Source: Candidatus Bipolaricaulota bacterium (GTDB lineage: Bacteria > Bipolaricaulota > Bipolaricaulia > Bipolaricaulales > Bipolaricaulaceae). From it: DNA of 41,423 nt. The stretch spans positions 1-41,423 of the forward strand of contig CALKFO010000019.1 of assembly GCA_938084765.1 (NCBI GenBank), given 5' to 3'. Shown one piece after another: positions 27,416 to 35,023 of this stretch. Each line of letters begins with the position of its first letter. The first letter of the stretch is position 1. The notes below the pieces were generated by a model. The model was not told the DNA's origin and did no database searches. It saw only the letters and a list, made by a program, of their open reading frames with translations. Made by a program: the position numbers and the translations under genes.

Positions 27416-28713
27416 GCGACCCGTTCCTTTACGCCCCCGATGAGCGCGGCAGGCGTGGCCTCCTGGATCTCCACCTCCACCATTTCCCCCACCAGTTCGG
27501 GCCCGCCCGGCGCGAGCACGGTGCGGAAGTCCCGCGTTTTGCCCATCACCATCCCCTTTTCGGGAAGGTACTCCTCCACCAGGATCTCCACGGTGGTTCC
27601 CACCCGCTCCTTGTGGAGGGCGAGGGCGATGCGGCGGGTTAAGTCGAGCACCTCCTGGAGGCGGCGGGCTTTCTCCGCCGGGGAAATAGGGTCGCCGAAG
27701 GGCTCCGCCGGTGTATTGGGCCGCGGGGAGTACGCCGCCACATACACCGTGCCGAACCGCGCCTCCTCGATCAGGGATAGGGTTTCCTGGAAATCCCGCT
27801 CCTCCTCGCCCGGGAAGCCCACGATCACATCGGTGGTGATGTTCACCCCGGGCACCGCTCGGCGGATCTTTTCTACCAGGCGCAAAAAGCTCTCGCGGGT
27901 GTAGCCGCGGCGCATGGCTTTGAGGATCTTGTCGCTTCCGGACTGCACAGCCAAGTGCACGTGCTCGCAGATGTTCTCCTCCTCAGCAATGGCCGCGATG
28001 ACCTCGTCCGTCATGTAGGCGGGATGGGAACTGGTGAAGAAGACGCGGGGAATGGGGATCTTGCCGACCTCGCGCAGGAGGCGGGCGAAGTTCGTGCCGT
28101 CCCGCAGATCGAGGCCATAGGCGTCCACGTTTTGCCCCAGAAGGGTGACCTGTTTATAGCCCTGGTGCGCGAGCTCGCGCAGCTCCGCCAGGATCTCGGG
28201 AAGCGGGCGGGAGCGCAAGGGTCCGCGCACCTTGGGGATCACGCAATACGCACAGGCATGGGAGCAACCCTCGGCGATGGTCACGTAGGCCCAAAAGGAG
28301 CTCACGCGGCGCACGGGAAGCCGCTCGAGCTCCACCGGGTCGGGGAGGTAGGCGATGCGCTCCCCGCGGCGGGCCCGCTCGATGAGGTCGGGCAGGAACC
28401 GCAGCCCCACCGTGCCGAAGGCGAAGTCCGCGCCCCGGCAGATCTCCAGGATGGCCGCGCCCCGGCCCTGGGGCATGCATCCGCCCACCCCGATGAGGAG
28501 GGGCTTGTGCCTCTTCAGCCGACTCAGGTCCTGAACGCGGCTCACCACCTTGTCCTCGCTCTTTTGGCGGACCATGCAGGTGTTGAGAAGGACGATGTCG
28601 GCGTCCTCGGGCCGCTCGACAAGCGCGTAGCCAGCGGCCGTGAGAACGCCGGCGATCTCCTCGCTTTTGTGGTGGTTGAGCTGACACCCCCAGGTGAGCA
28701 CACAAACCCGCAT
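27412..28713 (-). CDS. miaB: tRNA-2-methylthio-N6-dimethylallyladenosine synthase (MiaB-type methylthiotransferase)
   Basis: 'VCVLTWGCQLNHHKSEEI', radical SAM 'AEGCSHACAYCVIPKVRGPLRSRP', 'DVIVGFPGEEERDFQETL', C-terminal TRAM-like segment. Confidence 0.9.
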   Translation of the reverse strand: MRVCVLTWGCQLNHHKSEEIAGVLTAAGYALVERPEDADIVLLNTCMVRQKSEDKVVSRVQDLSRLKRHKPLLIGVGGCMPQGRGAAILEICRGADFAFGTVGLRFLPDLIERARRGERIAYLPDPVELERLPVRRVSSFWAYVTIAEGCSHACAYCVIPKVRGPLRSRPLPEILAELRELAHQGYKQVTLLGQNVDAYGLDLRDGTNFARLLREVGKIPIPRVFFTSSHPAYMTDEVIAAIAEEENICEHVHLAVQSGSDKILKAMRRGYTRESFLRLVEKIRRAVPGVNITTDVIVGFPGEEERDFQETLSLIEEARFGTVYVAAYSPRPNTPAEPFGDPISPAEKARRLQEVLDLTRRIALALHKERVGTTVEILVEEYLPEKGMVMGKTRDFRTVLAPGGPELVGEMVEVEIQEATPAALIGGVKERVA

Positions 28714-28721
28714 GGCCTTTG

Positions 28722-28749
28722 ATCCTATCCGGTTCGCTCCCCCAGGCAA
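28722..28749 (-). promoter_or_regulatory. Promoter for miaB: TTGCCT-N16-TAGGAT, 8 nt upstream of ATG
   Basis: Minus strand TTGCCTGGGGGAGCGAACCGGATAGGATCAAAGGCCATG. Confidence 0.45.
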
Positions 28750-28768
28750 CCGCGTCGTCGAGGTGGGG

Positions 28769-28774
28769 TATCAT
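28769..28774 (+). promoter_or_regulatory. -10-like TATCAT, 6 nt upstream of the GTG start of the LptFG-LptD fusion
   Basis: GGGGTATCATTCCCCCGTGCGG. Confidence 0.4.
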
Positions 28775-28780
28775 TCCCCC

Positions 28781-31717
28781 GTGCGGACCCGACTGGACGC
28801 GTACCTCGTGCGTGAGATCCTCCCGCCTTTTTTCTTGTCCTTGCTGGCCTTTTTGGTGTTCATCAGCCTGGAGCTCGTGCTTTCCCTTTCCGACGCGGTT
28901 TTCGCCCGCGGGGTTTCGGCTGCCGCGCTCCTGCGCCTTTTGAGCTTCAAACTCCCCTACATCCTGACCCTGGCCGCGCCGGCAGGTGCCCTCCTCGCCA
29001 CCTTCCTGGCCCTGGCCCGCTTGGCCTCGGATCGGGAGCTCCTGGCCTTGCAAGCCCTCGGTTATTCCCTGCGCCGCATCCTCCTCCCCTTCCTGGGGTT
29101 CGGCCTGAGCGTGAGCGTCCTGTGCCTGGTGTTTTCGGAGCTCGTCGTTCCCGAAGCCGAGGCTCTCTATCGCCGCGAACTTCTCGCCATCCTGTACCGC
29201 AGCCCCACGCCCATGGTCCAGGAAAACGTGTTCTTTCGGGGCCCTCAGGGCGAACTGTTTTACGTGGACCGCTACACCGGGGCGAAGGTGGAGGGCGTGG
29301 TGGTGTACGACCTCTCGGGACGCCTTTTCCCCAAGAGCGCCTTCCCGGCCGTGGTCACGGCGAGGGAGGGCGTGCTGGAGCGGGGGGAGCTTCGGCTTCG
29401 CGAGGGCCGGGTGCTCCAGTTCGGCGCCGCCGGCGAGCTCACGGAGATCCTGGGCTTTGGGGAGCTGCGCCTGGAGGTGGGGGAAAAGCTGGAGGAGGCC
29501 GTGTTGGGCGGGCGCACCCCCAGCGAGATGTCCGCCCGGGAGTTGCGGGAGCGCATCGACCTTCTGCGGCAAAGCGGACATGATGTGCGGCACCTTTGGG
29601 TGGAGTACCACGGGAAGCTGGCCATCGCCGGCGCGGCTTTCGTGTTCGTCCTGTTTGGGGCGCCGTTGGGGGTGGTTTTGGGTCGGCGGGGCCGGGCCAC
29701 GGGCATGGTGGTGGGGTTCCTCCTGGCGGCCGGAGCCCAGGCCCTGTTCCTTTGGGCCCGCACCCTCGCCCGCCGGGGCCTCCTGCCGCCCTTCCTCGGC
29801 GGCTGGCTTCCCCACCTCGTCCTGGGGGCCTTGGGCGCCCTGCTCTGGGCCGGCGCGGATCGGCTGCGCTTTCGCGGGAGCGTCCTTTTCCTCCTGTGGG
29901 CGCTGAGCGTTGGGGGGCTCGCCGCCCCACCCTTCACCGAGCTCGCCGCGGAGGAGTTGGTGGTGGAGGCGGAGGGCCGCCATTGGCGTGCCCACCAGGT
30001 CCGCCTCGTCTTGGGCAGCTACACCCTCCAGGCCCACAAGGCGGAGTTCCGGGAGGAAGGGGGCTGGACGCTCCAGGCCGAAGGGGCTCGGGTGGAAACC
30101 GACGAGGGCTGGGTGGAGGCCCAGATCCTGTGGAGCCAGCTCTCCCCATCCGGGGAGATCACCCGAGCTGAGCTCCGGCGCTTCCAGGGTCAGGCCCGCT
30201 TTCTTGGGCCGGAAAAACCCGAGCTCCTCTTCTTTTCCGCCGAGCAGGGCGTGGTGGACCTGGACCAAGGGGAGATCACCCGCCTGTGGGGTACCCAGGT
30301 TCTCTTCACCACCTGCCCTTGCGTGGAAGGTGCGCCTTACCTCGTGCGGGCCGAGGAGTTCCTCCTTCTGCCCGAGCGGTGGCTATTGGTGCGGAACTTG
30401 CGGGTGGATTCCTTCGGCTACCCTGTGGTTTGGCTTCCTTTCTACGCGGCCCGGCTCGGTGAGGAGGGCATCCCCTTCCTGCCGGAGGTAGGCCGCACGG
30501 GATTGGGCTGGTTCCTGCGCTGGTCCATCCCCTGGTCGCCCTGGGAAGGGGCGGTGGGGGCCCTGGTGCTGACCTGGTTCCCCGAAGCTGGCCAGATCCA
30601 GCCCGGTCTCTCTGCGGCCTGGGAGGCGGGAAGCTTTTCCCTGAGCGCGGACCAGGGGTTTTTGCGGGTGAGGGGCCGGGTGGGGGGCGAGCCTTGGCAG
30701 GGCCAGGCCCGCTGGCGCGCGAACACCCTAACCCTCGATCTTTCGGGAAAGGTCCAGGGCTGGGACGTGAGCATCAGCGCGGGCACCGTGGAAAGCGGGA
30801 CAGGCAGGTATGTGCGGCGGCCTGAGCTCGCCCTTTCCCGCGCCCTTTCGGCCTGGGAGGGGGAGCTGCGGGTTCGCTTGGGGATCGGGCAGTTTCAGGA
30901 AGAGGGGAGACAAAGCTGGCGGGTTGGTCTAGGACTGAGCTGGGCGAGGACGATGTCCCTGGGCTTGGCCCAGCTCCGCCTGGCCTGGGAGGCCGGGCTG
31001 GATCAGTACATGGGGGCTGAGCGTCTGTATCTTGCGGCCAACCCCAGTTGGGCTTGGGGTGGGATCTCGTTGTGGACCCAACAGCGCCTCACCCTCGGGC
31101 GCTCCCCGTTCACGTTCGACGCCCTGCCCACCCAAAGCCAGATCGGCCTCACCTTGGGCACCCGCAGCCGGGGGTGGACCCAAAAACTCAGCCTGGGCTG
31201 GGACCTGCTGGGCCCGGCGCCCCTCCCCGCCTCCTGGAGCTTGAGCGGGCCTAATCTATCCCTGCAGGTTTCGGTTCGCCTTTTCCCAACCCTGGGGGTC
31301 CAGGCCCGGGCGCAATGGCGCGGCCGGGGGCCCAACTGGCTGGTGGAGGCCAGCGGAAGCTATACGGGGACCTGGCAGGACGTGCTCCTGCGCGGGACCT
31401 TCTCCGGGGAAGGGACGGACCTGGCGTGGGGCCTCCGTCTTTCTCCCTGGCCGTTGGCGCTGCGCCGCCTTTACCTGGATGCCAAGGGAGCCATCAGCCC
31501 GGAGTGGTCTTGGAGCGCGGTTTTTGAATACGATCTGACCTTCCGGAGCGTGGTCCAGGCGGAGGTGGGCCTCTTTCGCACCTTTGCCGGATGCTTGCGG
31601 CTGGGTCTGCGCCTGGGCCTGGGCACCTTCCGGTTGAGCTTGGATGTCCCAGCCTTTCCCGCGTTTTCCGTGACGTTCGCGCCCTTGGACGAGGGGCTGC
31701 GGGTGGGCGGGCTATAA
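28781..31717 (+). CDS. Fusion protein: LptF/LptG (YjgP/YjgQ)-type permease (about aa 1-360) plus OstA/LptD-like domain and predicted beta-barrel (about aa 382-978)
   Basis: N-terminus 'RLDAYLVREILPPFFLSLLAFLVFISLELVLSLSDAV...ASDRELLALQALGYSLRRILLPFLGFG' with LptF/G topology. The ORF continues without a stop into 'ITRLWGTQVLFTTCPCVEGAPYLVRAEEFLLLPERWLLVRNLRVDSFGYPVVWLPFYAARL', an LptD signature, then long amphipathic beta-strand-like sequence. Confidence 0.88.
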   Translation: MRTRLDAYLVREILPPFFLSLLAFLVFISLELVLSLSDAVFARGVSAAALLRLLSFKLPYILTLAAPAGALLATFLALARLASDRELLALQALGYSLRRILLPFLGFGLSVSVLCLVFSELVVPEAEALYRRELLAILYRSPTPMVQENVFFRGPQGELFYVDRYTGAKVEGVVVYDLSGRLFPKSAFPAVVTAREGVLERGELRLREGRVLQFGAAGELTEILGFGELRLEVGEKLEEAVLGGRTPSEMSARELRERIDLLRQSGHDVRHLWVEYHGKLAIAGAAFVFVLFGAPLGVVLGRRGRATGMVVGFLLAAGAQALFLWARTLARRGLLPPFLGGWLPHLVLGALGALLWAGADRLRFRGSVLFLLWALSVGGLAAPPFTELAAEELVVEAEGRHWRAHQVRLVLGSYTLQAHKAEFREEGGWTLQAEGARVETDEGWVEAQILWSQLSPSGEITRAELRRFQGQARFLGPEKPELLFFSAEQGVVDLDQGEITRLWGTQVLFTTCPCVEGAPYLVRAEEFLLLPERWLLVRNLRVDSFGYPVVWLPFYAARLGEEGIPFLPEVGRTGLGWFLRWSIPWSPWEGAVGALVLTWFPEAGQIQPGLSAAWEAGSFSLSADQGFLRVRGRVGGEPWQGQARWRANTLTLDLSGKVQGWDVSISAGTVESGTGRYVRRPELALSRALSAWEGELRVRLGIGQFQEEGRQSWRVGLGLSWARTMSLGLAQLRLAWEAGLDQYMGAERLYLAANPSWAWGGISLWTQQRLTLGRSPFTFDALPTQSQIGLTLGTRSRGWTQKLSLGWDLLGPAPLPASWSLSGPNLSLQVSVRLFPTLGVQARAQWRGRGPNWLVEASGSYTGTWQDVLLRGTFSGEGTDLAWGLRLSPWPLALRRLYLDAKGAISPEWSWSAVFEYDLTFRSVVQAEVGLFRTFAGCLRLGLRLGLGTFRLSLDVPAFPAFSVTFAPLDEGLRVGGL

Positions 31718-31718
31718 T
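31713..31718 (+). promoter_or_regulatory. -10 element TATAAT, 7 nt upstream of the CDP-alcohol phosphatidyltransferase-like ATG
   Basis: GGGCTATAATAGAAGGGATGAGC; contains the TAA stop of the upstream fusion gene. Confidence 0.5.
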
Positions 31719-31725
31719 AGAAGGG

Positions 31726-32265
31726 ATGAGCAAAAGGGAGCGCCTTCCGGATTGGCTGACGGCCAGCCGCGTTCTCATTGCCTTGGCCATTCTGGCCTTG
31801 ATCCCTGCGGGGCCGCAGGCCTTGGGCGTGGTGGCCGGCCTCCTCCTTTTGGGGTGGACCACGGACATGGTGGACGGCCGCCTGGCCCGCCGCTACGAAA
31901 AAGGGGCCACCTGGCTGGGCGAGCACGACTTTCAAATCGACATGCTCATGGTCCTCGCCTCCGCCGTGTTTTTGGTGAGCACCGGGCTTGTGCCCGCGGA
32001 GGTGGGTCTTCCCTACATCGTGACGGCGGTGCTCATCTCCCTGTACACCCTGCGCTACCGGCACTTCTTGAAGTTCAAGTCCGTGACCATGCTGTTGGCC
32101 TTTCCTTGGGTGTTCACGCCCTTCATCATCGCCCTTTTCCGTGAGCCGGCGGCGGCCTACGCTGGGCTGGTGTGGATGATCCTCGCCCTCATCCTGGACT
32201 GGCGCCGCTTCCTGGGCGTGGTGGGCGACTTCCTCGCCGGGGCCCGGGCCTACTTCCGCCGCTAA
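31726..32265 (+). CDS. CDP-alcohol phosphatidyltransferase family protein
   Basis: 'TTDMVDGRLARRYEKGATWLGEHDFQID' matches D-x2-D-G-x2-A-R-x8-[G]-x3-D-x3-D except at the G; polytopic. Confidence 0.88.
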   Translation: MSKRERLPDWLTASRVLIALAILALIPAGPQALGVVAGLLLLGWTTDMVDGRLARRYEKGATWLGEHDFQIDMLMVLASAVFLVSTGLVPAEVGLPYIVTAVLISLYTLRYRHFLKFKSVTMLLAFPWVFTPFIIALFREPAAAYAGLVWMILALILDWRRFLGVVGDFLAGARAYFRR

Positions 32266-33263
32266 AGGAGCGAGGAGGGCGCGCGGCCCAAGTGGGCATA
32301 GGCCCGCTCCGTGGCCACCCGGCCCTGGGGCGTCTTCCGGATGAAGCCCATGGCGATGAGGTACGGCTCGTATAGCTCGGCGATCGTCTCGGGGTCCTCG
32401 CCCAAGGCCGCGCTGAGGGTCTCCAACCCCACCGGCCCGCCCGCAAACCGGTCGATCATCACCGCCAGGATGCGCCGATCCAACTCGTCCAGGCCGGCTC
32501 CGTCGATCCCCAGCATGCGGAGGGTCTCGCGGGCCACCTCCAGGCTGATGGTGGAATGCCCCTGGACCTGGGCCACATCCCGCGCCCGGCGCAGCAGGCG
32601 CAGGGCGATGCGCGGGGTGCCCCGCGCCAAGGACCCCAACTCCCAGGCGGCCTCGGGCGTGATCCCCACCCCCAATTTCTCCGCGGCCCGCCGCAAGATC
32701 TCCGCCAGTTCCTCAGGCCCATAGAACTCCAGGCGAAACACGACCTCGAACCGGTCCCGCAAGGGCGTGGTGAGGAGGCCCTCCCGGGTTGTGGCCCCGA
32801 TCAACGTGAAAGGAGCCAACGGGAGCTCGATGCAACGGGCATGGGGTCCCTCCCCCAACACGATGGGAAGCTTCCAGTCCTCCATGGCTGGATAAAGGAT
32901 CTCCTCCACTTTGGGGTGCAGGCGATGGATCTCGTCCACAAAGAGGATGTCCCCGGGCGCAAGATGGGTGAGGATGGCCGCGAGATCCCCGGGACGTTCC
33001 AAGGCGGGACCGGAGGTGACCTTGATCTTGACGCCCATTTCGTGGGCGATCACATGGGCCAGCGTGGTTTTCCCCAGCCCGGGCGGGGAAAGGAGGAGCA
33101 CATGGTCCAACGGTTCCCCGCGGGCCTTGGCCGCCTGGATATAAACCCTGAGGCGCTCCTTGATCTTCTCCTGCCCCACGAACTCCGCCAGGGTCTGTGG
33201 GCGCAGGGCGCGCAGCTGAGGCTCGGTGGCCTCCGCTTGCGGGTCCAACCACCGGGCACGCAT
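32262..33263 (-). CDS. ruvB: Holliday junction branch migration helicase RuvB
   Basis: 'LRPQTLAEFVGQEKIKERLRVYI', 'DHVLLLSPPGLGKTTLAHVIAHEMG', 'LFVDEIHRL', 'GATTREGLLTTPLRDRF'. Confidence 0.97.
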   Translation of the reverse strand: MRARWLDPQAEATEPQLRALRPQTLAEFVGQEKIKERLRVYIQAAKARGEPLDHVLLLSPPGLGKTTLAHVIAHEMGVKIKVTSGPALERPGDLAAILTHLAPGDILFVDEIHRLHPKVEEILYPAMEDWKLPIVLGEGPHARCIELPLAPFTLIGATTREGLLTTPLRDRFEVVFRLEFYGPEELAEILRRAAEKLGVGITPEAAWELGSLARGTPRIALRLLRRARDVAQVQGHSTISLEVARETLRMLGIDGAGLDELDRRILAVMIDRFAGGPVGLETLSAALGEDPETIAELYEPYLIAMGFIRKTPQGRVATERAYAHLGRAPSSLL

Positions 33264-33272
33264 GGTGCGGCC

Positions 33273-33278
33273 ATTGTA
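33273..33278 (-). promoter_or_regulatory. -10 element TACAAT, 9 nt upstream of ruvB ATG
   Basis: Minus strand GGCTACAATGGCCGCACCATGCGTGCC. Confidence 0.45.
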
Positions 33279-33303
33279 GCCGGAAGACCCGGTCGCGCAC
33301 CAG

Positions 33304-33332
33304 TTGCTGCCTACGTACCGCGGGCCTACAAT
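33304..33332 (+). promoter_or_regulatory. Sigma70-type promoter TTGCTG-N17-TACAAT, 9 nt upstream of the beta-propeller gene ATG
   Basis: TTGCTGCCTACGTACCGCGGGCCTACAATGGCTAACCGATG. Confidence 0.65.
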
Positions 33333-33341
33333 GGCTAACCG

Positions 33342-34145
33342 ATGCGTGCCGTGCTCGTTTTCCTCTTGTCCCTAGGGGGGTGGGCCCAGGTGTGGGACCT
33401 CACCGCCATGGATTGGTCCTGGGATGGCGTCCACATGCTGATGGTGTCCCAGGGGCAGCTTTATGTGGGTCTGGCGCCGGAGGGTCGGGCCCTGCGGCTG
33501 CTGTATGTGGGCTTTCGCCTGGAATGGGCCCGCTTTGCTGGAAAAGATCACCTGGTGTTCTCCGCCCCCCTTGCGGAGGGAGGATGGGGCCTTTGGTGGG
33601 GCACCCTGGCTGAGGATTCCCCGGCCCTCCTCTACACCTCCTCCGCGCCCCTGCGATGGCCTACAGCCTCCTGGGACGGCACCCAGGTCGCCTTCGTGGA
33701 AGACTGGGATCGCTTGATGGTGCTGGATGTGCGGACGGGCGCAGTGGAGCTGGCCGTGGGCGGGGCTTGGCCCAAGGCCACCCCGGAGTTCACCCCCCAG
33801 GGCTTGGGCCTCCTCTTCGCGGGGCTGCTCCTCCACGAGGGCGAGGGAAGCTGGGACCTTTTTTATTACGACCTCCGCACCCGCGACCTGATTCAGCTCA
33901 CGGTGGATCCTTATTTTGACTGGTGTCCTCGCATCTCGCCCGATGGCCTTTGGGTGGCCTTCGTCTCCAACCGAGGTGGTGCGCCCGATATCTGGGTGTT
34001 GCCGCTCGGGGCCGGCGAGCCCTTCCCGGTGACCGCGGACCCCTGGGAGGACGCCTTTCCCGCCTGGTCTCCAGACGGGAGCGCCTTGAGCTACGCCTCC
34101 CGCCGGCCCCAGGGCTGGGTGTTCCTCGTGGTGGGCGCCTACTAA
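33342..34145 (+). CDS. Secreted TolB-like (PD40) beta-propeller protein
   Basis: Signal peptide, then repeats 'PRISPDGLWVAFVSNRGGAPDIWVLPLGAGEPFPVTADPWEDAFPAWSPDGSALSYASRR'. Confidence 0.82.
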   Translation: MRAVLVFLLSLGGWAQVWDLTAMDWSWDGVHMLMVSQGQLYVGLAPEGRALRLLYVGFRLEWARFAGKDHLVFSAPLAEGGWGLWWGTLAEDSPALLYTSSAPLRWPTASWDGTQVAFVEDWDRLMVLDVRTGAVELAVGGAWPKATPEFTPQGLGLLFAGLLLHEGEGSWDLFYYDLRTRDLIQLTVDPYFDWCPRISPDGLWVAFVSNRGGAPDIWVLPLGAGEPFPVTADPWEDAFPAWSPDGSALSYASRRPQGWVFLVVGAY

Positions 34146-34149
34146 GCCT

Positions 34150-35022
34150 ATGCGGGTGATCGCCGTAGGACGCTTCGATGGCGTCCATTTGGGCCATCGT
34201 CACCTTCTTTCCCAGGCCCGCACCTTGGCCCGGGCTCGGGGCTGCTCCCTCTTGGCCTACACCTTTCCCCCCGATCCCCCGGCCCTTCTCCCCCTTTCGG
34301 TCAAGGTGCGCCTCTTGGGGGAGCTGGCGGACGAGGTGGAGGTGGTGTCCTTGGCCGAGGTGCGGGACCTGGGCGCGGAGGAGTTTCTGCGTCGGGAGAT
34401 CCGGGAGCGGCTCGGCGGCTGTGTCCTGGTCATGGGGCCCGATCACCGTTTCGGACGGGCGCGGGAGGCCGGCCCGGAGCAGGCCCGCGCGCTCGGGGAA
34501 AAACTGGGGCTCGAGGTGTGGGTGGTGGAGCCGTTTCAGCTGGACGGAAAGGTGGTGAGCGCGAGCCTGGTGCGGGAGCTCATCGCCCAGGGCGCCGTGG
34601 ATCGTGCCGCCCGCCTTCTGGGCCGTCCCCCTGTTCTGGTGGGCCGCGTCGTTTCAGGAGTGGGCCTCGCCCGCCAATTGGGGTTTCCCACCCTCAATCT
34701 GGCGTTGGACCCGATTTTGGTGCGCCCGGCCGACGGCGTGTACGCGGCCTGGGCCTTCTGGCCTGGCGGCCGGGCTCCCGGCCTCTTCTACCAGGGGAAG
34801 CGCCCCACCTTTCCTGGTCTGCCGGCTTCTGCGGAAGTGCACCTGTTCTCCCCTCCTCCGCCCGGGCTGGAGGAGCTTGAGGTGCAGCTCCTCGCCTGGC
34901 TTCGTCCGGACCAGGCCTTTTCCTCGCCGCAGGAGTTGGCCCGCCAGATCGAGCGCGATGTGGAGCGGGCTCGCCAGCTTTTGACCAAATGCGCGCCGCC
35001 GCAGCCCCTCCTTTGGGTATGA
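34150..35022 (+). CDS. ribF: Bifunctional riboflavin kinase/FAD synthetase
   Basis: 'AVGRFDGVHLGHRHLLSQA', 'VMGPDHRFGRAREAG', 'GRVVSGVGLARQLGFPTLNL'. Confidence 0.94.
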   Translation: MRVIAVGRFDGVHLGHRHLLSQARTLARARGCSLLAYTFPPDPPALLPLSVKVRLLGELADEVEVVSLAEVRDLGAEEFLRREIRERLGGCVLVMGPDHRFGRAREAGPEQARALGEKLGLEVWVVEPFQLDGKVVSASLVRELIAQGAVDRAARLLGRPPVLVGRVVSGVGLARQLGFPTLNLALDPILVRPADGVYAAWAFWPGGRAPGLFYQGKRPTFPGLPASAEVHLFSPPPPGLEELEVQLLAWLRPDQAFSSPQELARQIERDVERARQLLTKCAPPQPLLWV

Positions 35023-35023
35023 T
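35018..35023 (+). promoter_or_regulatory. -10-like TATGAT, 7 nt upstream of ATG 35031 (tsaB)
   Basis: GGGTATGATCGAGTCCATGCATGTC; contains the ribF stop TGA. Confidence 0.35.

Noticed and set aside
28154-30268. 704-aa minus-strand ORF
   Set aside because: It runs antisense to the LptFG-LptD fusion and overlaps miaB in another frame. The sequence is low-complexity (Gly/Pro/Gln/Arg-rich), as expected for a shadow ORF in high-GC DNA.
34981-35023. TTGACC at 34981-34986 as -35 for the tsaB TATGAT element
   Set aside because: The spacing is 31 nt, far from the 16-18 nt needed; I keep only the -10-like element at low confidence.
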